From contig JADIIX010000236.1 in NCBI GenBank assembly GCA_027604505.1, positions 1 through 22,864 on the forward strand: a stretch of 22,864 nucleotides of DNA, given 5' to 3'. A program made the translations under genes and the position numbers. Origin of the DNA: Gonapodya sp. JEL0774. Lineage: Eukaryota; Monoblepharomycota; Monoblepharidomycetes; Monoblepharidales; Gonapodyaceae. This document shows, piece by piece, positions 1-10,193 of this stretch. The stretch's first letter is position 1; the number at the start of each line of letters is the position of its first letter. The notes below the pieces were generated by a model that was not told the origin of the DNA, made no database searches, and was given only the letters and a program-made list of their open reading frames with translations.

Positions 1-1072
1 TTTCGTGCCCGTTTTACACTTTAGGATGTGAGGGGGAAGGGTTGGTCGGTATCTTTCGTGTTGTACCACTTGCATCAAAGTTTGCATGCGTGCATCTCTC
101 ATCAATCTTCATTCTATTTTTTCGATACACTGTAGCTGCTGCATCGGAGACGGCTGCTGTGGTGCAGGAAGCAAATGCCCTACGGGATACATAGCTGATC
201 GTAAGTATCATTGCACGTCATACCCACACCTATGATGACTGCCGACTGGATCTGACAGTTCTTCTTACGCTATAGTGTGCACTTGCCGCAGGCCCCCGCA
301 AACAATCACGAAGAAATCGATTCAGAGGGGTGTGGGAGTACCCAAGGTCTTTGATTTTTGAAACTGGAAGGTGTGGTCCAGTGAAAGGCCGCCAGCTCCA
401 CGACAAAATCATCGCATGTTGTATGTTGTATGTCGGAAGATTGTTGACGAAAAACATAAACGCATGAGATTGGAAGCCGAGCAAGACTGCGCGAGTACTC
501 GTTAAGTTGATATTCCCCTTGACTTCGAAGAGCACTCCATGCACGTGGCAGCCAATTCATTCAATTCCCAGTACTGATAAGTTGCGAGCTTGAGGGAGCG
601 GAGCGATGGGGGGCGGAGCTTTCAGATCACCACTTGCGAGTCCTAATATCAGCGAAGAACCGCCTGCGACGGTGTCTGCTGACCTGTCCACGAACGGTCC
701 CCCCACGCGCTCGCGTCCTTAGGCACCCATCTTGCGCGTTCTCTTTGCCTGAAACAGCTGGAGGGACAGAGGCTCCAAGCGATCATTCGTGTGTCCATCT
801 AGAAGTTGTCGCGGAGTTCAAGTGCGATTCTGCGCGCACGGGCACCAGCGAGCAGGGACCCGCAATCGCAAAAGCTGCAGAAGGCAGCTATGGCATCATC
901 GTCACCTGCGAGCGCGCGCTCGAGCTCGCAACCAGTCCAGCAGCTCCGCCAACTCGGAGACGCAGAAACGCAACTGGTTTCCGGGTAAAATTCTTTGGAC
1001 ATAATGTCTGAGGTGCAGGCCACATATATACGTAGCCCTCATGTAACATTCTAATAACTCTCGGACCTTCCC
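1..1072. other. Intergenic, no supported gene
   Basis: Several overlapping short open frames exist on both strands, for example 230-544 on the minus strand and 634-1011 on the plus strand. None shows a recognisable motif, and none joins through a convincing GT-AG intron to the kinase that starts at 1073. Two in-frame TAA stops lie shortly upstream of 1073, so the interval does not extend that gene directly. A short AT run at 1023-1030 (CATATATA) lies about 45 bp before the kinase start and could be its TATA-like element. A GC-rich palindromic patch is listed separately at 907-930. Confidence 0.5.
907..930. repeat. GC-rich palindromic patch
   Basis: The arms TGCGAGC (907-913) and GCTCGCA (924-930) are perfect reverse complements. 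The centre contains a second palindrome, GAGCGCGCGCTC. It lies in non-coding DNA upstream of the haspin-like gene. It could form a short hairpin or be chance in GC-rich DNA; no function is assigned. Confidence 0.4.
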
Positions 1073-2194
1073 ATGTCCCAATCCCTCTTCGACCTGTGCG
1101 CGTTTCCGACGGTCGTTCCTTTGTCGACGGGCTTGGATCTCGATGTCGACATCCATCAGGACCCCCATCATTCTACCATTTACAAAACCACAGAATCGTT
1201 TTTCTCAGAGATATACACCCTCGCCAAGTCTGTGGACACAGATGGCGACGGAGACCGAGACCGCAAAGTGGTTCTCAAAGTCGTCCCATTCGCTGCACCA
1301 AACACCTACATCGGTCATTTACAACCCACACCTACCGAATCCGCCCACGAGCTGTTCGTTACCAAGCTGCTCTGTTCCTGGGGATCAGGATCGGGGTTCG
1401 TGCGGCTACGACGTGCCTTCGTTACGAACAGGGAAGGACTCGGGGAGTGGTTCGTGGAGGAGTGGAAGAGGTACAAGAAGGAGAAGGGGTCATTTAGGAC
1501 GAACCCAGGTACAGTGGCAGATGTGTCGCGGACTTGCGATGAATGAAGTGGCCGATCGCGGTTGATTCAAGCACGTCATAGCTCTCACCTCGTGCTCCAC
1601 CGACTCCAGCCACCTTTTCCCCTTCCCACCCCTTCCTCTGTATGCTCCTCGACCACGCGGGCGTCAACATGACCGAGTTCACCTTTCCTTCGTGGCCCGC
1701 GGTGGAATCTGCCATCGTGCAGGTGGTGGGCGCGGTGGCGATGGCTGAGGAGGAGGTCGAGTTTGAAGTGAGGATGGGGCTATAGTGTTGAGTGGCTTTT
1801 GAGTCGCAGCGTGACATTCCAAGAGACTACCCGTCAACATCGTGTGGCAAACAGCACCGAGATTTGCACGTGGGGAACGTCCTCTTTCAATCCGTTCCTG
1901 TCAACACACGAATCTCCGTCACCGTTGCCCTGCCCGCGTCATCGCCGCCGCCGTCACCTTCAACGGGCCAGGTCGAGAACGACCACCTCACCTTCTCCAT
2001 CGACTCGCACGGCACTCGCGCCACCATCATCGACTTCATGCTGTCCCGTGTCCGTGATCGGTCGGACGGAGGGGTCCGGCACTTTGATGGTGGACTGTGA
2101 CGACGTTCCACGAGCCGAAACTACCGCTGAAGCCGTGCAAAACCATACTAACCACAGCAATGAATATAAATTTGTGCTCTGGATGCGTGGATGA
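1073..2194 (+). CDS. Haspin-like protein kinase, short and divergent
   Basis: Predicted exons are 1073-1508, 1610-1767, 1855-2096 and 2158-2194 (about 290 aa). Haspin kinases phosphorylate histone H3 Thr3 at mitotic centromeres. Visible motifs: ESFFSEIY (41-48) in place of the glycine loop; KVVPF (69-73), matching the haspin catalytic lysine segment; MLLDHAGVNM of the hinge region; HRDLHVGN (199-206), the catalytic loop; and IIDFMLSR (256-263), the haspin-type replacement of the DFG region. Intron 2 falls exactly between VEFE and HRDLH, which supports the join. The last intron (2097-2157) has a CTAAC branch site and leads to NEYKF, resembling the haspin DYQF segment, but a stop follows after about 10 residues. 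The usual C-terminal tail is therefore missing. The glycine loop lacks glycines. This may be a shortened paralogue of the kind common in mushrooms, or a decaying copy. The kinase assignment is strong; the 3' end is uncertain. Confidence 0.72.
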
Positions 2195-3155
2195 GTGCTC
2201 ACGGCGCGTAGGGGTTGAGTGACGACGTTATGTCAAGCGCTCATGCTCGAGTCATCCGCTGACGTCGGCCGCTGTGACTCACAGTTCAGATTCGAATCAG
2301 AATCTTCATTAAAGAAGAGGAATCTGTCCTATCTAGCGTGCTCAAAAATCAAAACCTCTCACGTAAGACTTGTAAATCACAAAAATCCGGCATTTTCAGT
2401 TCCAGCTACTTGGTGATTAGAACCTGAACTGATAGTTGTCAGTTCTCGACATCATACTGGACTTAAAAACATTCATACGATTAATCATTAAGAGTGCCGA
2501 ATTAGTCCAGGAGCATGATTAAATGGATGAGAATCATGGATAACCTGTTTTGCTGCGCGTCGTGACAAGTGCATCATTTCCACCGATCTGCTCCCAAAAG
2601 TGTACATTTGCCACCAGCACAACACTAATCATAAATGCGGTATGTGATTGCATGGGCTCACGCTCCCTCTGCCTTTGAGTAGAATGTGAACAGGGCCTGC
2701 ATCGCGCCCCCATCGCAACTACTTTCCAATGACTCCAGGTCCGCGTAGAACTCCTCCAAAGTTGCAAGCTTCAGTTCAGCTTCTCACTGTAGCAATGAAT
2801 TTTGAGCTCCGTAGAGTAAATTTACATGGCATGTCATTAGACTGAGAAACTGTGGGAATAACGACTACCGACAATCTTGCGATGGTGCATCGGCGCCTCA
2901 GTCTGGGCGGAAAGGATTACCTGCAGTAGCACAAGCTACATATAGGAGCTTGCACTCCTGTTTTTGATACCGAGGCGAGGGATTCGCTTCCCCCATGCCC
3001 GCGGTTTCTGTTTGGTGAGTTGTCGCTGCGATCAAAGTGTGGTTAGTAAGGGAGAAGTTGCAGCACGATGGATGGAAGGGAACAGGAGTAAACAGCCAAA
3101 CTCTATTTTCATTGACACTACAATGTGAAAGCAGCAGAAAAGGATCCAAAAAAAA
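2195..3155. other. Intergenic, no firm gene
   Basis: No family is recognisable on either strand. A chain of four short minus-strand exons can be drawn (2996-2921, 2849-2788, 2750-2662, 2587-2488), with GT-AG joins in frame and about 108 residues. It needs one 37-nt intron, and the peptide matches nothing I know, so it is not called as a gene. The rest is AT-richer sequence with frequent stops. The right end holds the 3' flank of the RraA-like gene, including a T-rich run (on its strand) just past the stop codon. Confidence 0.45.
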
Positions 3156-4283
3156 TTAGCTCTTGTAGGTCGACAAGCTCTCGAATTGCTGGAAGAACTC
3201 TGGGGAGCGGATCTGCTTGAGCATTTCATCTTCGACAGCCTTGAACTGAGATTCAAAAGAGAGCGTACAGCAAAATTAGCCAAGGCAGGTGGTGTGATGG
3301 CGCAGAGTTCAGCAAGGCATTGGTGCCGCAGATTTGGAATCGTTGCACCCCACCGACCACCATACATCTCGAAACACTCACATCAACGGTAGCCTGGTAG
3401 ATTTGTTGCTGTACCTCTTTTGGGATGACTACCACGCCGTTCTCGTCTGCGTGGATTAGATCGCCAGTGCGGACGAACATTCCGTTGATGTTCGCCGGTA
3501 CACCAACATCATAGATGAACGGTCGACCGTGAGCGACGACGAGGCCTGTGCAACAAATTGGCTCTTAGGGGATGATGGTAACACAGAGCGGGCAGTGACA
3601 CTGAGACCCACCTCGACCAAAGTACCAAACATCACCCATGGCTCTGACCTCTTCAATATCCCTCAATCCACCATCACTGATGATGCCGACCGCTCCGCAT
3701 CTTCGGAACGAGGTCGCCATAATCTCGCCCACGTGGCAGGACCAGTCCAGTTTGGATGGGTCGCCGTCGTCATCAATGCACACGACAACGGGCAAGGGGT
3801 TGCCCTCGCCACCCGCCTGGTGCATCGCGTGTACGGCAGCATACAGTTGTGGATGCTTTTGAACGACGACTTTGTTCTCGGAGGTGGAGTCACCTCGCAC
3901 AGTGACAGCGTAGGCAACCATTGCCTGGCCCTTTCCTTTCGTCAGGAGTTTCACACCAGTTCCGGTATAGCCTTGGACACGGGGTTGAATTTTGAACGTC
4001 TGGGAATTGGGGGAGTAGGGGGGCGGAAAAGGAATTCACGAAGAACTTCGGGAGCAAATGTGGGAGCAGTTTGAATTGAAAGCTACCTCAATGGCATTGG
4101 CGATCGATGGGGAGTCAATGGAGCTGAGCTGCTCTAGCTGCTCTTTCGTGAGGGGTTTCCAATCTGGCCATGGAGGAGATGGGAGCATAGATTGAAGATG
4201 TCGTCGTTGGTGTACATCAATAGAGGGGGTCACGAACCTGTTGGGAGGAGTTGAGCTAGAGGACCTTGAACGGATGCAGTCAT
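3156..4283 (-). CDS. RraA-like / HMG-aldolase-family protein
   Basis: Predicted exons, in transcript order: 4283-4238, 4163-4087, 3999-3612, 3545-3382, 3245-3156 (254 aa, all joins in frame). The family (RraA-like fold) includes class II 4-hydroxy-4-methyl-2-oxoglutarate/oxaloacetate aldolases and the bacterial RNase E inhibitor RraA. The conserved core is present: VGEIMATSFRRCGAVGIISDGGLRD (131-155), with the family's G-E (132-133) and the active-site R154-D155, followed by GRPFIYDVGVP and GDLIHADENGVVVIP. The N-terminal segment TKEQLEQLSSIDSPSIANAIE is also typical. No targeting sequence is obvious, so a cytosolic enzyme is likely. Introns are 66-136 nt. The start was chosen because the short first exon joins in frame to DWKPLTKEQL. 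The fungal substrate is unknown; an oxaloacetate decarboxylase or pyruvate-aldolase role is inference from the fold. Confidence 0.88.
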
Positions 4284-4673
4284 TGTGGAGGGAATTTTAA
4301 TAATTTGAGAGGTCGACGGTGATGGGAAAAGTCGGTGTAAAGCAGTGGAATCGGAAGAGAATTGGACCCTTTATTCTTCACAGACATGATTTATTAGGGC
4401 CGAGAATAATGCCGAGCGTCCTTTTCATTTCAGAAATCGATGAACGGAAGACAGCGCGTAATCAAATACTGTAATTCACCGTCCACCGAAGATAAGATGC
4501 GGTTCGGCGTGCAGACGGTCGTGTATTACAGACATAAATGCCTCTCCATCAGGTTATTGCCTCATCATCCTCTTACTCTCGAACAATAGTAAATAAATTC
4601 GGCTTGACGGACACCAGAACTCATCCATTTTTTATTTGTCGGATTGCTCAAGTCGTTGTTTCCTACCTTTCTG
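4284..4673. other. Intergenic between divergent genes
   Basis: This 390-bp stretch separates the start of the RraA-like gene (minus strand) from the tentative Cys-rich gene (plus strand), so it should hold the RraA-like promoter. I see no open frame of note, no clear TATA box and no strong repeat. Purine/pyrimidine tracts and several short AT runs are present near 4600-4635. Confidence 0.4.
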
Positions 4674-5310
4674 ATGTTTGACCGGACAGGCGACCAAGGC
4701 TCGTCATTATGCGAGTGCGTACATACACACTGCGAGCTCCTATCTCAAGAGGTCAGGATAGTTGTCCTGCGATCTGTCGAATACAGCATTCGCCCATCAA
4801 AAACTAAGAACCTGCCTCAATTCATCTTCAAGTTTCATATTGACCAGGGTGGGACTTACGGCTTCAGCTTGACCTTCGTAAGCAACGCGAACGGGCAAGA
4901 GGTGTCCTACACCTACGAATTATCCACATCTCCTCCGTGACTACCGAGCAGAAATTCCAGTGCTCCAGCTGTAGTAAGACCATGGAGTGCAAGTACAACA
5001 CGTGGAACAACGAATACTGTGTGCTCATTTACTACGTATTGCGCAACCTGGGGTCACAACAGCACCTCTAGTTATTTGCGGAATCTACACTGGGACTCGA
5101 CAGAATGTGTCGGTCGACAAATATGACCGGACCAATCACTGCAACTCGTGTGGCGGAGAAGCATCCTGGTTTTGGGTTTGCATTGAGAGCTCATGTGGGG
5201 GGCCAGGCACCCAAATGTGGTGCACATGGAAGTATCATGACCGGCTGGGGGGCTACAAAGTGTCCAAAAGAAAGAAGAGTGAACATCTACACGTGTGCCA
5301 TGTGTCATGA
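4674..5310 (+). CDS. Tentative Cys-rich small protein, unknown family
   Basis: Model exons are 4674-4877, 4952-4973 and 5063-5310 (157 aa). Donors GTAAGC and GTAAGA are strong, and both acceptors end in CAG. The splices carry the frame into a last exon with clustered CxxC motifs: CSSCT, then HCNSCGG, WVCIESSC and MWCTW. The first exon also has a Cys-rich stretch (CECVHTHC) after FDRTGD, and the last exon has KYDRTNHC, a faint internal echo. A metal-binding or disulfide-rich fold is possible. I do not recognise the family. No signal peptide is evident. The 22-nt middle exon is suspiciously small, and the first intron's downstream region also reads open in another frame (CSKTMECKYNTWNNEYC), so the exon structure may be wrong. 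The terminus is basic (KRKKSEH). Confidence 0.33.
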
Positions 5311-5895
5311 TGCAACGGGCGTTGTTGACGGTGTGAGCGTTGGGGCCCGGTAGGGTGGGAGGCGGGGGTGCAAGCGGCAAAACCGGAGCAAAAACGCTCA
5401 TGGATTTGTTCAACTGACGACTGATCAAACTGATAGGTGAGCTTCGTTGTTTTTTCGGTGCTGTGGATGAACTTGAGAATAACCAATTCCCATTCCCACG
5501 AAGCAACCCTGTGTGGATTGTGAACTACCGACCGATTAAAAAGTCGTGGGGCATATACTGAACACATCTGTACTAATCGCCTTGAAGTCATAGTGTGTTT
5601 TGAACATGCTGAGGGAACTCACAACGGGACTTGGTCTTGATCTCTCTCAAAAAAGAACATGCCAGGAGTACCAACTTTGGATAAATTGTGCAGAGTGTGA
5701 ATTAAAGAGCTCAGCTGCGGAGATTAATGAATGGTGCCGTTGCAGAGGGTTATCCACTGCTTGTGTGGGCTTTGACTTTCCTCCTCCCTTCTCCGCATCA
5801 CCGTTTGGGGGTAGAACATCTCCTCACTGGATCATGCTCGCGCACGGTGCCCCAAGATTCACGATGTTGATTACATGGGGTTGTCGTTGCGTCAT
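5311..5895. other. Intergenic / 3' flank, nothing firm
   Basis: The interval lies between the tentative Cys-rich gene and the 3' end of the Hel2-type ligase. A plus-strand frame opens at 5600 and runs into the region antisense to the ligase; its first 90 residues contain several cysteines but no known motif. It may hold 3' UTRs. A pyrimidine-rich run near 5920-5945 (plus strand) overlaps the coding end of the ligase, where it encodes the Lys/Gly-rich tail on the minus strand. Confidence 0.35.
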
Positions 5896-8800
5896 TCAGC
5901 CTACGTACATCAAAACTTGCTTCTTCTTTCCCTTTTTTTTCCCACCCGTCATTAACTCGGAATCATCACCAGGATCTAATCCTTGTCCCGTCCCGGTCCC
6001 GACCGCGCCCCATTCCACACCTGCTGATGATGAAATGCTACTACTACTGGCACCGCCGAACCGTCCGGCACGTAGAGTCACACCTGTAGTCTTCGGGAGG
6101 CCAGGAAAGTCAGATACCGTTTTGGTGGTGGTGGAGCCCCAGTTCCCTGCAGGACTGGCACCAGAATTCGAAGGGGTATCGGCCAACATGGCTGCCCGCA
6201 TAGAATCAGCTTCATCCCGTGACACCATTTTAATCTTGGTGTGGTCTTCCCGGGCGCCATCGTCCCAAACGGTTTGTGCGTCTTTCACCCGTTCGGCTTC
6301 TTGGGCGCGTCTCCGTTGAGTTGCTTCTTGCGATATCCGCTCAAGGACCGCGGCGGTGGAAGAAGATCCAGCACGGCTAGTGGGGGGAAGCTTGTGACGG
6401 GCTGCGGTGGATTTGATAACGAGGACACGCTTGCCGCCGGCACCTCCGAACGCAGAAGAAGAGGTTGTGGCACCGGACCAGTTGGTGAAGGCGATTTGGG
6501 CCTCTAATCGTCGTTTTTCTTCTTCTTCGCGATCGTTTTTCACCTTCCAATCCTTCCATGCACGCGTCATTTCGTCGCGCTTGTTTGGGGCGGCACCCAT
6601 ACCGGGTACTGTCCGTTTACCTGTGGGCTCTTCAACAGGCGCAGTTTCCGCCATTTTCGCCCAAACTTTACCCACTTCGACGATGCGGGCTTTCCGTCGC
6701 TTGGGATCGTCGGGAGGGCATGCTTCCAACGAGAGGTCAACAACCCGAGACAGGAAGTCAGCTGCTTGGATCTCTTGAGCCTTATACGACTGTGCAAGAA
6801 CGCGGAATTGAGCATATCGAGAAGGATCGTCATCGAAAATGGCCAGCAATCGTGCGGGTAGTCCGTCTGGGGCCGATGGTGGTGCGGAGGGGGGATTGGA
6901 GTTTGGCGAAATGGCATTGTGCAGACTCGGGAAGTCTGGCACGGCCGTAGTCCCTGCAGATCGTCCATTTGTCGCAAGTGCAGGAGTTAATAGTCCATCC
7001 TGTTCCACGGTTCCTCCGTTTGCCTCGCTACTAACTCGACCACCAACAGTTCCTCCTCGTCCCCCTCGGGCGCCACGACCTCTTCGCCCCCCAGGAATAA
7101 CATCGGGCTCTGTAAGCTGTGTTCCAAAACCTTCAGGAACTCTCAAGCCAGCGCGGGTCTCAGCAGGGGTCGCATCCCGTCCTGCTGGTCGCGATAAAGC
7201 GGGTGCAGCCGTCACTGTTGAGGCTGAGCCACCGTGAACATTTCCCCGTCCGCCTCCTCCACGAGTAGACCGCGAATCTCCCCGACCCTCAGAGTAGGCT
7301 CGAGGTCCGTCACGGCTGGAAGTGTAGGTAATGTTGAGGTCGAGTTTGACCTTCCCGCGGTTGAGGCCATGAATGTCGGCCTATGTGAGACACAGAGTTT
7401 TGAATGATACAATATTGAAAACACGGACCGGAAAATTGGCGGTGAGCAGTGTTGCTTGAACATCTTGCGAGGCATGTTCACCTCACCTCGTGCGCACGAA
7501 AATCAATCTCGGTGTCGAACACGACAAACTTAGCCTCGAGGCACTCAGGCTGTCGGCAAGCGTAGTGATCTTCTCGAAAATGCTGGTCCTTTTCAGGGCA
7601 GTGGGTCACGTAGGTTATTGCTTGTGAGACCACTGTGGGTTACTTAGCCCCTAACATGTCGACCCACCAGCGCATTGTAGTCTAGATAGTACTTGTGTAG
7701 TTGACCTTTCCTTCTGCATAGAAAGCACTCCTCGTGCTTCAATTTGCAGTGTTCGTACAGCTCGTCGTTACCCATAAATCTTTGGTGGCAGAATCCGCAC
7801 TCTGGGTGCCCGGTGAAACTTTGTCCGCCAGCACCTGGCTCTGGCGGGTCACCATCTGCAGTATGTCGACGGAGTTCGGCGGGGGTAAAGAGGGCGTGCT
7901 CATGGGTGAATACTTTCTTATGGCGAGTGCAAATGTCACTTGGTGTGAGCGGGAAGTGAGTGTAGGGCAGACCAAGAAGGACCGAAGGACAATCGACTCA
8001 CCAAAGTTGCTTCCCATGTGCCTCCCGCACATGTCTCTTTAAATCCTTCCAGCCTCCTGGGCAGGCAACCTCACAGCCCGCGTCTGGACAGTTGAACCTG
8101 AGGAGGATCATCGTGTCGTCAAACACATCCAGGCTATCGAATCGAATTCCAAGCTTCGAGTCAAATCTTGGCAAGTCTCGTGGAGAGAAGGTGGCGTAGG
8201 AGCGGTCTTTGTCTTGGCAGTACACGACCGTTTTGAGGTCTCGCTGCAGACGATCGACATAGGGTTAGCAACCAGTTGTGCCAGAAGAATACTTTTGGAT
8301 ATTCGCATTGGATCGAAGTCGGACATACTCCAATTCTATGTTAGTGGGGTTTCCGCACTCCTGTCATTCGTGGGAGTTCGCTTCCCCAGCAACCAAGCTC
8401 CAGATACCTGCAGAGTGACTTTCCCCTTTGATGCCCTCCACATTTTTTTGTGCATGGAATATGCCGTGGTTCTGGATATCCTGGAAAACACTCATTCACC
8501 TTGCAATAGGGACATTCCCAAATCTTGTACAGTGCCCGCAACCGGAGAGAGCAGATATGGCATATTCTATGATTGCACGGTCCCAAAGCGTAGTATGTAA
8601 TGGGTTCCGTGCAAATGAAGCACTGATTGTCCACGAGGCCTTCGTCTTCCAGTTCTTCCACCTCCTTATCCGCACTAGAGGTCTGATCGGTGGCTACCGG
8701 GATCGTGCTATCACCAATACTGGCTCTTCCTGCAGCATCTTTACCATCTTCATCAGGTCCTACCGAATCTGGAGTCGGGTCAGGAGGCGTGCTTTTAGTT

Positions 8801-8919
8801 TGCTCCCTCAGGTGGACACCAAGTTTCGTGAGTCCTGGTGGAGGTCGTGGCGCTTGAATCGGAGGAGCCGATGAAGGGCGTGAAGGAGTTGCTCCTGGTC
8901 GTCGTCCACGTGCAGACAT
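5896..8919 (-). CDS. HEL2: Hel2/ZNF598-type RING E3 ubiquitin ligase
   Basis: Predicted exons: 8919-8500, 8243-8002, 7938-7668, 7582-7487, 7380-5896 (837 aa, all in frame). Hel2/ZNF598 ubiquitinates small-subunit proteins of collided ribosomes and starts ribosome-associated quality control in the cytosol. A C3HC4 RING spans residues 100-139 (C100, C103, C115, H117, C120, C123, C136, C139), followed by the family's LRLRALYK. Next come the zinc-finger blocks: FNCPDAGCEVAC with HVREAH, CDICTRHKKVFTHEHALFT, CGFCHQRF with HCKLKHEECFLC, then HFREDHYACRQPECLEAKFVVF. The long last exon holds an RGG-rich patch (about 440-458), two DFP motifs (VPDFPSL, VSDFPGLP) and a Lys-rich tail, all typical of the family. 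M8919 was chosen because upstream codons enter the divergent gene's leader. Intron 1 (256 nt) is unusually long. The extreme C-terminus could involve another small intron. Confidence 0.93.
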
Positions 8920-9029
8920 GGCGTCGCTTGCTTGATGGGATTGAGAAAAATATGGCGAGTGACGTTGGAGTGCAGAGAATTTATTGGGCCGTGATGAAAC
9001 CACTCTCTCGCCAAACCGAACTAAACACA
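8920..9029. promoter_or_regulatory. Compact divergent promoter
   Basis: Exactly 110 bp separate the ATG of the Hel2-type ligase (minus strand) from the ATG of the p24-like gene (plus strand). Both 5' UTRs and both core promoters must fit here or overlap the opposite gene. No TATA box is obvious in either direction. The plus-strand start has the favourable context CACAATGGC. Co-regulation of the two genes is inference. Confidence 0.6.
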
Positions 9030-10032
9030 ATGGCATCTGATCCCACGCCGGAAAAGCAGGCAGATGCCGCAGAAATAAACCATCTCTTTGCTCGTCTTGC
9101 CTTTCTCGAATCAGTGGTTGGATCCGCTTTCGCGCCCCACTCTGCCCTCGTCGTTCCCAGTGATTCCCCACAATGGATAACAACCCTTGACCCCAGAGAT
9201 TCCACAAAGGAACAACACGAAAATGAAGCATCGGATAACTCTCGAACAGTTTCTGTTCTCGAGAAAATCCTTGTTGTTCAGCGGTTTTTCAATCAGGAAC
9301 TGGAACAACGAAAGACGATTGGGGACATGATTCGATTATGTGAGGACTTAGGGACATGGTTTGTACATTTTAAGAGCTGGAAGACTATTTATTGCTGCCT
9401 TTTCGGACTCTTTGAAAGACTCTACCCTTCGGCCGCTGCTTGAACCCGACCCGCTGACAAACCCCTCCGCTGTATCCACCTCTTCTGCCTCTGTGGCTGA
9501 CTCCCTTCCAACCGCTGTAAAGGCAGAAATAGTCTTAGCCGCCTCTGAGGATCTTGAGCGAGCTGCCAGGTGGCTCGACGAGGTTGAAGTGGAGAAGGAT
9601 GTGCTCTCTGTCCAAATTGCAGGTGAGATGCACCACAAGCCCAGAAAGCACATAGAAGCAGTCCTGGAAATAGTTTACACAAGCAATGGTGCCGTGATCA
9701 TGACACGCAGCGGCCGCATTGACTTCTCAATATATTTTCTCGCACATCTTAGAGGTTCCACCAACCGACGTTTCCCCTCTTGAACTGTCCCAACTCGCGG
9801 TCGCAGACCAAATTGACCATATCCGACAACGTACAGATCGGATAGTGGAGGGATATGGGGAGCTGGTGATTATTTTTGTCTCCCAACCATGGGTTTAGTG
9901 GTAACTCTGAAACCTTTCATGCAGGTACATTCACTCAACGAACTCTTTGTGTTCTATCACGCGACCCTCGAAGATGCGGAGAGGGAGGTGGTAGAGGCGG
10001 AGCGAAGGAAACGGAAAGCCGAGCAAGATTGA
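9030..10032 (+). CDS. Dynactin p24 (subunit 3)-like protein
   Basis: Predicted exons: 9030-9339, 9377-9622, 9753-9865, 9925-10032 (258 aa, in frame). p24 sits in the dynactin shoulder, linking the p150/dynamitin arm to the Arp1 filament for dynein-driven transport. The evidence is the pattern of the second half: SLPTAVKAEIVLAASEDLERAARWLDEVE (146-174) matches the p24 motif of a short hydrophobic start, 'K-E-x-x-LA' and a helical leucine series. It is followed by an LELSQLA segment, then RTDRIVEGYGELVHSLNELFVFYH and a charged coiled-coil tail. The first half is an N-terminal helix (NHLFARLAFLES) with a heptad-like LEKILVVQRFFNQELEQR. It is longer than the roughly 190-aa animal protein. Intron 1 is only 37 nt (GTGAGG to AAGAG); longer alternatives either hit a stop or break the frame. 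The family call rests on weak similarity; a generic coiled-coil protein is the alternative. Confidence 0.6.
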
Positions 10033-10193
10033 AGGCCTGGTTGCGGCGTGAACATGTATGCTATATTGTAGAATCTACTAATTACTCTATCCAACGAAGA
10101 TATTACGGTGCGTATAGTTGCAATAACTGTGTTGCTAACACTGAACCCTTTAACGCGAGAATGCCCTCTCACCGTGCGGCTTTTCCAGTGTCG

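Noticed and set aside
230-544. 104-codon minus-strand frame
   Set aside because: Isolated, with no motif, no splice partners and no supporting neighbour; could be chance.
634-1011. 125-codon plus-strand open frame upstream of the haspin-like gene
   Set aside because: Arg/Ser/Ala-rich low-information peptide; no in-frame splice into the kinase and stops lie just before 1073.
3529-4074. 181-codon plus-strand open frame
   Set aside because: It is the reverse-strand shadow of the RraA-like exons and crosses their introns.
5600-6319. 239-codon plus-strand open frame
   Set aside because: More than half lies antisense to the last exon of the Hel2-type ligase, whose frame has clear family motifs. 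The plus-strand peptide shows no motif.
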